Positions 23,101-32,630 of a DNA stretch of 64,000 nucleotides are shown here, in pieces. Each line of letters begins with the position of its first letter. Within the stretch, counting starts at the first letter, position 1. The position numbers were made by a program, and so were the translations under genes. This DNA comes from Incurvaria masculella (lineage: Eukaryota; Arthropoda; Insecta; Lepidoptera; Incurvariidae). The notes beneath the pieces are model-generated. The model made no database searches. It was not told the DNA's origin and saw nothing but the letters and a program-made list of their open reading frames with translations. Location of the stretch: NCBI GenBank assembly GCA_946894095.1, contig OX335647.2, positions 20,788,001-20,852,000 on the forward strand. Direction: 5' to 3'.

Positions 23101-23839
23101 TTCCGAAGCCCTTTCGTACAGCTTATCTCTAAAGGCACAAAATATAGTCATCATGACTGACTCGAAAAGTGCACTGCAACACTTGGTTAGCTGTACAATG
23201 GGGACTCGGGGACGGCCTATAGCGTACACAATTTTAAAAATATTGCTGGAACTTGTGTCAATCGGAAAAAATGTTAAATTTCAGTGGATTCCGTCCCATG
23301 TTGGCATAGAGGGCAATGAAAAAGCCGACGAGCTAGCAAAAAGAGCTACGGGTTCTAACATAGTTTACAAAACTAAGCCTTTCTTTACCGACTTTCTGCC
23401 GACAGCAAAACGAATATGTAGGCAGATGTGGAAAGAACACTTTGATAGGAAGTCTGTAGAGAAAGGAATTTGGTACAAAACAATTGTGTCTGAACCGCTG
23501 TGTATCCCTTGGTTTAACATTGTCCAACTCCCTAGAGAAATAATAAAAATTGGCTTAAGACTTAGATCAGGACACACTCCGCTAAATAAAATGGGACATA
23601 TGATGAAGAAACTGGACTCTCCAAATTGTTCTACTTGTGACAAACCAGAGGATCAATTTCACCTATTTACTGAGTGTGTTCTGAACGAGAGGCTTCGACT
23701 GAACCTTGAACGGATATTGTGCACGGATCAAATGAATTTATTTTTTAAAATACACGAAGCATTAGGAAGGCCCGGGTCAAGCGAGTTTAGGGAAATTATA
23801 TATTTTTTCAAGCTGTCATTGGCTCTAAGAAGTAACTGA
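20132..23839 (+). CDS. LINE ORF2: endonuclease, reverse transcriptase, RNase H
   Basis: 1235 aa, uninterrupted. Endonuclease/exonuclease/phosphatase domain, residues about 5-220: QWNARS, a Glu in LISESW, GGDFNGHHNHW and the SDH triad end. Reverse transcriptase about 410-720: TAPGIDGITY, SSFRPISLM, HGFRRGQS, the catalytic FVDIDNAYNNV (about 560), GLAQGDPMSP and QYADDF (about 645). RNase H about 945-1065: YTDRS, MAAELTAI, MTDSKSAL and SHVGIEGNEKADELA, with all acidic catalytic positions present although YTDGS is changed to YTDRS. A C-terminal Cys/His motif (CSTCDKPEDQFHLFTEC) lies near 1165-1180. The product nicks target DNA and reverse-transcribes its own mRNA there. Confidence 0.96.
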   Translation: MAAKNINIIQWNARSLMPKKLDLESLLNQLKVHVCLISESWLNNNTQMKFSGYNIARRDREDGYGGVCIMTHKSIKFRSLPIQNQNQSIEVIGVEVLNCPPIQNIIAIYCSPSVRTSQEDWDHLFAQFDQKTVIGGDFNGHHNHWSSKIDTRGEYIFNACMDNNLIVLNDGSHTRVKLRSNILQETSPDITFCTPDISLISSWKTTQENLGSDHIVIQLRFGIDNIVIRKKKRNMKLADWHKFREKLDFSFGTFKRPENVQKAYDSFVKHLDTAAEECIPWIHIYPNAQEIFQPKPWWTMTISKAIAERRLALSQFRRTGTPQAYNVLHNRITNARKETRKARDKGWNDFCNSVNSQTSSADMWRKMRWMKGIRQSSTNIERKKAEELLCNLAPDTAEEPPISFAHFGQSILDAAFTEDELESTLKPKDTAPGIDGITYSMLRNMPPSGKVVLLQLFNLIFSTGIVPLQWRNIRVIVIPKPGRDPALTSSFRPISLMSCPSKLFNAMISKRLEWFAEHNNLISNSTHGFRRGQSCLDNLSRLVTTIHLGQVKNEPTLACFVDIDNAYNNVNLNSLINCLNEFKFGKLMCQYIWSFLRVRYLEIESENICVKRKCNNGLAQGDPMSPILFNIVTICICKHIVNVGIAQYADDFIFFITSQKLQFAAEIIEQALETMSCLLNDIGLRLSETKTECCVFSRGMRRKPIKITIDGKELARNPNVRALGLWLDQSLNWKNHGKENIVRTGKYLDILKVLAGSSWGMHQIHLRRLYIALIRSRLDYGCFLYGNCAQSNFKKLTVLQNRALRIIGGYVKSTPIHVMESDLCVQPLHVRCNYLAMKYLLKIKVCTNHPLNMLLEKLTSTKESQYWNNRNFPILASNFAKLMNIDVENSPVLPMFSLETWVTRIPIRNCVHFNLEFINKTKKNLSTNVLKNKTNMIIETVYKNYYKLYTDRSIDVNGIGSSWWDPYADIGLEMKIDGQIPIMAAELTAISEALSYSLSLKAQNIVIMTDSKSALQHLVSCTMGTRGRPIAYTILKILLELVSIGKNVKFQWIPSHVGIEGNEKADELAKRATGSNIVYKTKPFFTDFLPTAKRICRQMWKEHFDRKSVEKGIWYKTIVSEPLCIPWFNIVQLPREIIKIGLRLRSGHTPLNKMGHMMKKLDSPNCSTCDKPEDQFHLFTECVLNERLRLNLERILCTDQMNLFFKIHEALGRPGSSEFREIIYFFKLSLALRSN

Positions 23840-23939
23840 TAGCTTGAAGAAAACTATATTCTTAAAGTCACTATGGGGCTGGCATAGTCGGTGACGGCTT
23901 AAGCCCCAAATAAACATCTAGACAAAAAAAAAAAAAAAA

Positions 23940-26419
23940 TTATATCAATAGTACAGCACAATTTAGTAACTTGTTAATGATTGGACAGACAGCCAAGACA
24001 TCTTCAGGAGTGCCATCATTCGTTCCTCATCCACATTTCATTTATTTAAAGTTCAACCGTTAAGGTTATCCATTAATTTATCAAAGTACTTATCAAATTC
24101 AAATTTATTTTTGTATAAGTCGAGATTTATCCCCACCGTGTGACGAATTTCTGCATCAACAGCAGTATAAATAAATGTTTATTTCTATTGCCCATTTATT
24201 GTTATTTCTTCATCTATCGTCAGCATATTTATTATGTTATTATTATTTATCTCTAGCAGATGAAAGCTAAAACTTGTTTCAATTTCAGATTATAAAGAAA
24301 AAAGAAACAGTAAATGCACGTAGTGGTTGCTAATATTTCAAAGTCAATATTGGTTAAGGCTATCAGGAAGGCAGCAGAAATCAAAGTATTGAAAATTTTA
24401 AGTAATGCATTCTTTGTCCATTGGCCAAGGCACAATTTTGCACGGCGGTTGCCATTAAACTATCGAAATCGTCTTCCAGGCCCTACCCTTAAAGTTGTCA
24501 AAATTTTAATATATTTTTCTTATTACTTAAGAAAGCTTTATTCTATGTCCATTTATTTTAATATATTTTTTTAAATGTCTGTATTTTTCAGAAAACAAAT
24601 CTAAAATTAAGGTAAAAAAGACAACTTTTCTCCAATGTTTTGTAGACAACATTTTCCAATCTAAAAGGTATATTCACAAACATAAAGACATACACACGTA
24701 GATATTGACAATATATTTTAGAATAAAAAATTTTAGGAACCTAGTAAAACATTAAAAGCATGTACACCGTTATAAAACTAAGCTGATTTGCAAATTTTGC
24801 CTAGGCAGGCATTATAAGCGGGCAGGTAATGTTTTACGTTTTATCAATAAGATAAGTAATGTCATTGTATATAAATTATTAACCTGGTTTTATAGCACCA
24901 TCTAGCCGTCAAAAACTAATGAGTATTCCAACAAAACTAATAAAACTAAAATTCTGAAAATGAAATGGCCACAACAAATCTTGTTGTATTTAATATTTAT
25001 TATGATGTATATAGTGCCTCAAAAACCATTACTTTTTGTGGTATCCAAAAACTTTGTATGAGCCAGACTTACGAACTGTGACAGGTAATTTCTCGCCAAA
25101 GCAATTGCCTTTTCGTAACGAAAAGGAGATAACAATAAATGTCAAGTTTACAGGGAAAACAGCTAATTGCGTTGCCGTTTGAGCAGTTCCTTCCGAAATT
25201 AGGAATTTCCGACACCTGTCTGGATAAATTCGGGAATTTATAGGTAATCTGAATTACAGACAAGTTCACATGATTTTGGAAAAAAAACTATAGGAGGAGC
25301 AGAAATGCGAGCCGGAATTCGGAGATCATTATAGTGCATGGTTCTTTGTTCTTTAGGATCCCACAAACGGAGATCCTGTGTCGGTGTCATTGTTTTAAAA
25401 GGAATGTTTCCAAATCTTGCAACTTCCGAGCGAGATTCATTCATGCGGCTGTGGAGCGCGTCTGCCTCAGCAGAGGGGGCAGCGGCGCCGGTGGGGTCTC
25501 GGCCGGGTTGGCACCATCGCATTTAATGAAAGATTGACGAAGCGGCTATAACATTGTCGGTGTAATAAATTTATTCTGACGCATCTCACAAAAAATATTT
25601 TTATTCGTAATGATGGCTTCATATTTCGTCATTGTTGATGCCGAGTCCGAGGCTGAGTCTCAATAAATGTGTCAACGCCAATTGTCCCATCAGGGCACGC
25701 ACACATTCTCTTTATTTCTCTTTATCAATAAATAGTTCACATGAGTGGACTGTGACTTTTGTCTCAAACTCAAATGAAAGTATCGCTAATGGTTCATTGT
25801 CTAAATAAAGCATCAAACGCCGCCAGCGTTTTGTAGTACCTACAGCCGTAAAAAAACTGGCTGGAAATATGTAGGTAGAGGGCCGATAGTGAGCGCATCG
25901 AGTCTAACATTGGCTAATATGTCTCAAAGCTCAATTTGCGAGACCGAGGAGGTTCTCATTGGTCCCCGCGCGGGCGGAAGGCGGGGACCGCCACTAACCA
26001 TCCGCGCCCCTCGCCTGTAAACTGGTGGTCACTGTTTTTCAAATAAAGTAAAAGTTACGTAACATTTTTGGCATTTTATATTTTATCAGATAGTTTCTGT
26101 TTATTGAAAATCTCGCACAGGGGCTATTTAATTGGAAAACTCGTACAAAATCGTAAAGTTATCTAAAAATCGTCAAGTTTCGAGGAATTTAATTTCTAAA
26201 TAAATGCAAATATTAAAAAAAGCTTCTACGCGGCATTTGATACCAATTTCCATACCATTCATTTGATACCAATTTCAATATTATTGTGTGTTTACTGTAA
26301 GTTACATTTAGAAAACTGATTTGAATAGGGCAAATATGGAAACACTCGTCTTGAGGTCACGTGCGATGAAAACTAACGCAATTATTGTCACAAATATTAT
26401 TATAAGTCCAGAAGAATCT
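23940..26419. other. Intergenic, no gene seen
   Basis: No exon could be supported. A remnant of the shared SINE tail (GGCCGGGTTGGCACCATCGC) lies at about 25500-25545. A GC-rich hairpin occurs at 25961-25989. A GC-rich patch at 25930-26020 could be regulatory, but nothing identifies it. Confidence 0.45.
25961..25989. repeat. GC-rich perfect hairpin
   Basis: GGTCCCCGC and GCGGGGACC are perfect 9-bp complements separated by 11 bp, inside a GC-rich patch of otherwise AT-rich DNA. It could be a recombination or regulatory structure or simply chance; no function assigned. Confidence 0.5.
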
Positions 26420-28417
26420 GTAGCCCTACCATGAGTTTTGGTGATGTTCACTTCGACCAACGTTAACGAAATTTTTGTATGGGGAAAATTGCAGCGCCTC
26501 TAGCGTACGATCTCGTTACTAAAAACGGCCCTACGAGTTCATATTCACGCTCGTTGTCGAGCATCACGAACGTTATCGAACGACGACGCGATACGGTTGT
26601 ATGAAAAACGGTACCATGAGTGTACATTTTGACAGATCAACGTGATCACTTCGATAACGTTATTCGAATTTCTTTTCACTAGTCATATCTTGGGTGAAAG
26701 GACGATCGAACACACATTTTAGTGCCAAGGATGAAAAACCAAGCGTATTTCATGTCAATTTCTGAATTCAATATTATGTTAGCAACTTAATAATGAGTAC
26801 ACTACAACTCTACGTAAAAAAATACTATTCGAAATATTTTTTTAACGGTTTATTTTATTTATAAACGTTTCTTCAAACCTGTTTCAGGAATGAATTTATT
26901 TAAAAAAAAAATTAATTTATGTAGGTCTATTTCCTCAATACATATTTTTTTATGCAAAGAAAATAAAGCATTCAAAACATAAATTGTATCGGTAAATTAT
27001 AAGAAAAATAAAACAACTATAATTGCATCCAAGAAAACCAAAGTCAAACATTGACAAAACATTTGCGCGAAATGGGTAACTAGCAATGATTTCAAAGGTA
27101 AGGATACGCCCTTATATAGAATTGAAACAAATCTTCTCCATACAAGCAAAAAGTAGCGCCATCTATCCAACCTCGGAAGAACTACGTGAGCGCCGTGTCA
27201 AAGTCGTGTTGACAACTCGCCGCCATGTTGCATTAGGTCTAACGATGTAACCTTGTACCGGCGTCCTTAAATGTTTTCTTTTTAATTTAAACTTTTAAGT
27301 TCTTTTAACTATCATGAATGATTTTTTTTTTTGGAATTTCAAGGTATTCAAGTTAAATACAATTTGAATTTTCTCTTGTACCTGCTTGGTCTGGATCCAC
27401 CTGCCTGTCATGTCAAAATTTGTTTTCGTTTTATCTTGGGAAACACTGGTCGTAGACCCATCATGCGACCACTCAAAGTAAACGTCCCGACCTGATCTAC
27501 CTGCCTGTCATGTCAAAATTTGTTTTCGTTATATCTAGGGAAACACTGGTCGTAGACCCATCATGCGACCACTCGAAGTAAAGGTCCCGACCTGATCTAC
27601 CTGCCTGTCATGTCAACATTTGTTTTCGTTATATCTTGGGAAACACTGGTCGTAGACCCATCATGCGACCACTCAAAGTAAACGTCCCGACCTGATCTAT
27701 CTGCCTGTCATGTCAAAATTTGTTCTCGTTGTATCTTGGGAAACACTGGTCGTAGACCCATCATGCGACCACTCAAAGTAAACGTCCCGACCTGATCTAC
27801 CTGCCTGTCGTGTCAAAATTTGTTTTCGTTATATCTTGGGAAACACTGGTTGTAGACCCATCATGCAGCCACTCAAAGTAAACGCCCAGACCTGATCTAA
27901 CTACCTGGAATGTCAAAATTTGTTTTCGTTATATCTTGGGAAACACTGGTCGTAGACCCATCATGCGACCACTCAAAGTAAACGCTCCGACCTGATCTAA
28001 CTTTCTGGAATGTCAAAATTTGTTTTCGTTATATTTGGTAAACACATGACAGGCGCCGGCCGCCGCGCCGGCAAAGTATCGGTCAACAAAAATCGTCACA
28101 AAATATCGGCTGCCAACAATCGACGGTTTGAGGTATGTTTTTACTAGTAAACTTAGCAAATTTATACTCAATTTATAATAGTGCGGTCCTATTTTATCTC
28201 ATGCGAAAGAAGATATGGACACTGTTAATCACGGCCTACTCACTATCTTCCATTATTTCTTGTCTCTGGTCGAACGCAACGTTCATCGAGCGTTCGATAA
28301 GCGTTCCGTCGGTGAATAAAGTAACCCATGGTAGCGACTGTAACGCTGTTCGATCTCGTTCGTGAACATTCGATGATATTTTTCGTTCGTTCGATGGAAA
28401 ACTCATGGTAGGGCTAC
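26420..28417. mobile_element. 2.0-kb element with perfect 20-bp TIRs
   Basis: The first 20 bases (GTAGCCCTACCATGAGTTTT, 26420-26439) are exactly repeated in reverse complement at 28398-28417. Inside both ends are motifs rich in CGAACG/CGATAACG (e.g. TCGATAACGTTATTCGAA). No transposase frame is visible, so it is non-autonomous. About 970 bp in its middle is a separate foldback minisatellite element (27083-28055). No clear target duplication. Confidence 0.78.
27083..28055. mobile_element. 100-bp minisatellite foldback element (copy 2, one arm)
   Basis: Begins with the same flank as the 16.6-kb copy (GCAATGATTTCAAAGGTAAG). It then has six and a half direct units of exactly 100 bp starting at 27401, 27501, 27601, 27701, 27801, 27901 and 28001. 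It reaches the same turning point (AAACACATGACAGGC) at about 28050, but the inverted arm present in copy 1 is absent. Nested inside the 26420-28417 TIR element. Confidence 0.8.
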
Positions 28418-28636
28418 TGTTTCAATGTAGGTACATAATATAGTTAATCTACTAAGTAAGACTTCAGTACTTTAAATTGACGTTTAGTTACATTTTTTAG
28501 CGCGCTAACAGGTAAATTTCAGTTCATTTGACCGATGAACACGTCATTTGACAGCATGGTACGAAATGCAACCAAACACCACATTTAATCACTTGTTCAC
28601 CTGTCGAGTTAATTCAACATGGTAACGCTCTTTTTA

Positions 28637-29425
28637 ACCGACTTCAAAAAAAGGAGGAGGTTATCAATTCGTCTGCATGTTTTTTTTTTTTTTATGTTTG
28701 TTAACTCATAACTTTTTCCTGGGTGAACCGATTATGATCATTATTTTTTTAAATGATAGCTTGTGCTTCCCAAGTGGTCCCATTTTAATTTGGTTAAGTT
28801 CTGACAATGATATCCATGAGAAAATCATAAAAGTCTTAAATTTGTATTAAGATGTGCGCGACAAATGGACGAATAACTCAATATAACGCCAACCGATTTC
28901 GGTGATTCTTTTTTTATTGGAAAGGACGTGTTCAAATTAGTAAGTGTACTTAAGATTCACTAAAAATTAACAAATAAAAAAAATTAACAAAAAAAATAAC
29001 CGACTTCAAAGAAAAAGCACTAAAAAGTAAAAAATAATGTTCATTTTTGTAGTTACGATTTCTGTTATTTTTTGAGTCGGTGTCAGCCAAGGTTAGGTTA
29101 GGTTAGGTTAGGTTAGGTTAGGTTCTCTTGATTGGCGCAGCGCGTGCCCGGCTGACGCCGACTCAAAAAATAACAGAAATCGTAACTACAATAAAATGGG
29201 ACCACTTGGGAAGCACTAGCTATCATTTAAAAAAATAATCATCAAAATCGGTTCACCCAGGCAAAAGTTATGAGGTAACAAACATAAAAAAAACAAAAAA
29301 CAAAAAACAAAAAAAACATACAGACGACTTGATAACCTCCTCCTTTTTTTGAAGTCGGTTGAAAATGAACATTATTTTTTACTTTTTAGTGCTTTTTCTT
29401 TGAAGTCGGTTATTTTTTTTGTTAA
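28637..29425. mobile_element. Foldback element with a (TTAGG)n core
   Basis: Outer arms: AACCGACTTCAAAAAAAGGA at 28637 returns inverted at about 29340-29362, and the 'TGGTCCCATTTTA' block is inverted likewise. Further inverted blocks include CCGACTTCAAAGAAAAAGCA (about 29001), repeated inverted near 29395. Inner arms of 37 bp (29052-29088 and 29150-29186, one mismatch) flank a pure GGTTA tract at 29091-29124. The 'AACCGACTTCAAAAAAGG' family is common in Lepidoptera; fragments also occur near 34690 and 34866. Confidence 0.78.
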
Positions 29426-29819
29426 ATTATTTTTTATAGCCCTCATCCACTTTTTGCTCATTTCAGCCTTTGTAGGAACATTCAAACAGATTTTAAAGAG
29501 TTTTAAACTTGAATTGTAGACATAGGCACAATAAAGTAATTTTTGACCAATTTTACTCGTACACGTGACTTGAACTCGATAAAAGGACCTAATGATGAAA
29601 GCGGGCGAGAGTGCCAGATGACGCGCAATGACCTCACAGCTGGTTTGCGGCCCCGTTGCCGCAACAGGTTAGGCAACAGGAAAGAGCACTAATTATCTCA
29701 ACCATTTCAAAAGATAAAAAAAATTAAACCGCAGTTTTAGGCCCTAGTCGTGATTTTTACTAGATGTTTATACCTTTAACAAAAATCGTTGGTCACAAAA
29801 TCAGCCTATGAACTTATGG

Positions 29820-29924
29820 GATTCTCATCTGTGAGTCACTGGTGAGTCAAAGAACTTTATTCGTGGATGTCATATCATGAGTACGAAAATGTTCTGACTC
29901 ACCGGTGACTCACAGGTGAGAATC
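29820..29924. repeat. Small palindromic element
   Basis: 105 bp with about 30-bp near-perfect inverted ends: GATTCTCATCTGTGAGTCAC on the left and GTGACTCACAGGTGAGAATC on the right, spacer about 45 bp. Looks like a tiny MITE; class unknown. Confidence 0.7.
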
Positions 29925-30180
29925 TCATGATTGTTCTACTCTCCATTTTTGTATTTTCAGCTTTCATTATGGGCAACTCTGCACATTGTATTTTGAATAT
30001 TCTTTGACTGTCGTTATCATTAATAATGAAAAGAATGAAAGCTTGACTGCCTCCAGTAATGCCGTTAATTCACCAGCCTCCAGCCTCCATCCTCCAGAAG
30101 ACTGGAAGCTACGTATCCCTATATAAGTACATTAAAAACACAATTGGTACCGTGTAATCAAATAAAACCAAGTGAATAGT

Positions 30181-30475
30181 AAAAAACCAGCCAAGTGCGA
30201 GTCGGACTCGCATACTAAGGGTTCCGTACCATCGTACAAGATTTAACACAAAAATCACGTTTTTTTGTATGGAATCCCCCTTTAATTTTTCTTTTTTTTT
30301 CTTTTACCTATTTGTTGTTATAGCGACAAAATAAATACAAACTCTGAAAATTTCAGCTACCTACCTATTACGGTTCATGAGATACAGCCCTGTGACAGAC
30401 GGAAGGACGGACGGACAGCGGAGGCTTAGTCATAGGGTTCCGTTTTCACCCTTTGGGTACGGAACCCTAAAAAGT
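30181..30475 (+). repeat. Microsatellite-bearing lepidopteran repeat, copy 2
   Basis: Starts with CCAGCCAAGTGCGAGTCGG, has GGGTTCCGTACCATCGTAC, a short GACGGACGGAC tract near 30403 and ends GGGTACGGAACCCTAAAAAG. Family described under 12593-12911. Confidence 0.8.
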
Positions 30476-31159
30476 ATAAAAACAGTGAAAATGTACTGGC
30501 AAAAAGGAACTTGTTCCAGGCACTGTTTAATAAAAAAAATAATTAAATCATAGATTGATCATTTTATAATATAATCTGTGCCCAAAAACGTTTTTTTTTT
30601 TTTTTATTAGCTTTTCCTGATAAGTAATCACCTAGAAATCGGCCTTTGCCCCGTCGTTAACCGATAGGAATTGCGTTGGCCAAGATGTCGCTCTCCAGGC
30701 CTCTGATCAACCTAGCGGCTTCTTATCTTCAGAACTTGTATCTGAACCCGATTAAAACTAAGTCCTTAACCAGGTAAGCGAATCGTGAATGATGGAGGAA
30801 AAAGGTTTTAACAAGAAATTGGTAATGTTTTTAATGTTGATTTAATGAATTACCTATGAAGGTTTCTACTATCTCTCTTTGAATCTTCTTTTATTTTTGT
30901 ATTTAAATTCTGAAGTTGTGGAAATGTTGAAACCAATTTGGATTGTAAATATCCATTGATAATATATTTAAGCATCTGTACCATCCGATACCAAATAGAA
31001 TTCCGAATATGACGACAATATAAAAGCCGCTGTGATGGCATGCAAAAGGTTTCCTTGCTGGTTAGAGTCCATCTTTGCATTATACTCAATATGTAGCTCT
31101 TTTCACAGCTTATTTTTTTCATTAATGTGTCTTTACATCATGGTCTGAATATACAATGA

Positions 31160-31488
31160 AAAAACCGCCCAACTGCGAGTCGGCCTCGCACACGAAGGGT
31201 TCCGTACCATCGTACAAGATGTATCACAAAAAATCACGTTTTTTGTATGGTCCTTGAATTTTTATATTTTTTTAATTTCACCTATTTGTTGTTATAGCGG
31301 CAAAATAAATATACACTCCGTGAAAAATTCAGCTGCGTACCTATTACGTTTTATGAGATGCAGCCCTGTGACAGACGGACGGACGGACGGATGGATGGAT
31401 GGATGTATGTATGGTTGGATGGACGGACAGCGGAGGCTTAGTAATAGGGTTCCGATTGGCTCCCTTTGGGTACGGGTCCCTAAAAAGT
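31160..31488 (+). repeat. Microsatellite-bearing lepidopteran repeat, copy 3
   Basis: Same family in plus orientation. The tetranucleotide tract (31372-31430) has drifted from GACG to GATG/TATG units. Confidence 0.8.
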
Positions 31489-31686
31489 GACATTCATGCT
31501 CATTGGGAAAATGTGTCTTTAACTATAAATGTTGTATTAATGGCTGAATGTTGCTTAGCTCCTTCGTTGAATTACAATTTAATGCATTGAAGACCAATAT
31601 GTATGTAAAGCGGGTGGACTAGGTACTAGACGCTACGATTTACAAATTTGTGTGTATGCAATATAAAAATGAAACTTACCTATTTA

Positions 31687-31990
31687 TAAAACCCAGCCAA
31701 GTGCGAGTCGGAATCGCACACGAAGGGTTCCGTACCATCGTAAAAAAAATAATACAAAAAATTACGTTTTTTGTATGGGGACCCCCTTTAATTTTAATAA
31801 TTTTTTAATCTTACCTATTTGGTGTTATAGCGGCAAAATAAATACACACTCTGTGAAAATTTCAGCTGTCTATCTGTTACGGTTACTGAGATACAGCCCT
31901 GTGACAGACGGACGGACGGATGGACGGACGGACAGCGGAGGCTTAGTAATAGGGTTCCGTTTTCACCCTTTGGGTACGGAACCCTAAAAA
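31687..31990 (+). repeat. Microsatellite-bearing lepidopteran repeat, copy 4
   Basis: Same family, only about 200 bp after copy 3 and in the same orientation, about 640 bp upstream of the first recognised exon of the Mpv17-like gene. Short (GACG)n at 31907-31930. Confidence 0.8.
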
Positions 31991-32630
31991 AAGGTAACCC
32001 TTTGGTAGGAATTTGTCCCACTTGCCAGCTATAGGCAATTTTCTCAGCTCAGTCAATATTGACCTTACTTTTCCCTTAACATTAAGGCTTATTTTAATGG
32101 CAAATACTCGGTGGAACCAAATGGAAACCAAACCTGTATGGTTGATAAAGGTTAAAATTCTGGTTCAGTGGTTCCCAAGGGCTAGCTTTCAATTGGGCAT
32201 TTAATTGAATCCTGGCGCATAATCAATGGCCTAGGCTGTTGAGATGAGTGGCTTATTTAACCCTTTCGAATCGACAGTACAAAATACTATGCTGGTCTGA
32301 TTAACCTTAGTTTTTTTAATGATTACTTGTATGCAAGTATCATGGAAGGATGAGAGTGGCGATTGAAACGAGTTAGTCGAAAAGTTCTATCTGTTAGTTC
32401 ACTTGCGAATTCAGGACGTGCAACATTAAAGGTGCTTTGAAGTCAGTCACGTCCTGTGAAGTTCTAACAAGTTTTTTCGTGCCGTTGAAACTCGAGAAAA
32501 TTAGGAACAAGAACTTCGTGAGCGAACTCACTCGCCGGCGCTGCTGCCATTGGCGCCGCCCGCATACACGCGAGTTTCGACCTCCACTCCTATCCTTCCA
32601 TGCTCGCTGCTTGCTACCAACTTTGTTCCA

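Larger units (their letters stand above)
18540..23939 (+). mobile_element. Full-length-looking non-LTR retrotransposon (LINE)
   Basis: The unit has a short 5' leader (start uncertain, about 18.54 kb), ORF1, ORF2, a short 3' UTR with AATAAA near 23909 and a terminal A-run at 23924-23939. Gene order, a CCHC gag-like ORF1 and an ORF2 carrying apurinic-type endonuclease, reverse transcriptase and RNase H fit the RNase H-bearing I-like group of LINEs. Both ORFs are free of stops and frameshifts, so insertion is probably recent and the copy could be mobile. No target-site duplication was recognised by eye. Clade placement is by domain set only. Confidence 0.92.

Noticed and set aside
25238..25522. 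94-aa minus-strand frame
   Set aside because: It includes part of a reverse-read SINE tail remnant and shows no domain or splice support.
27401..28050. CRISPR-like array
   Set aside because: The period is 100 bp with no unique spacers between short repeats; the whole unit is conserved, so it is a minisatellite in a eukaryotic transposon.
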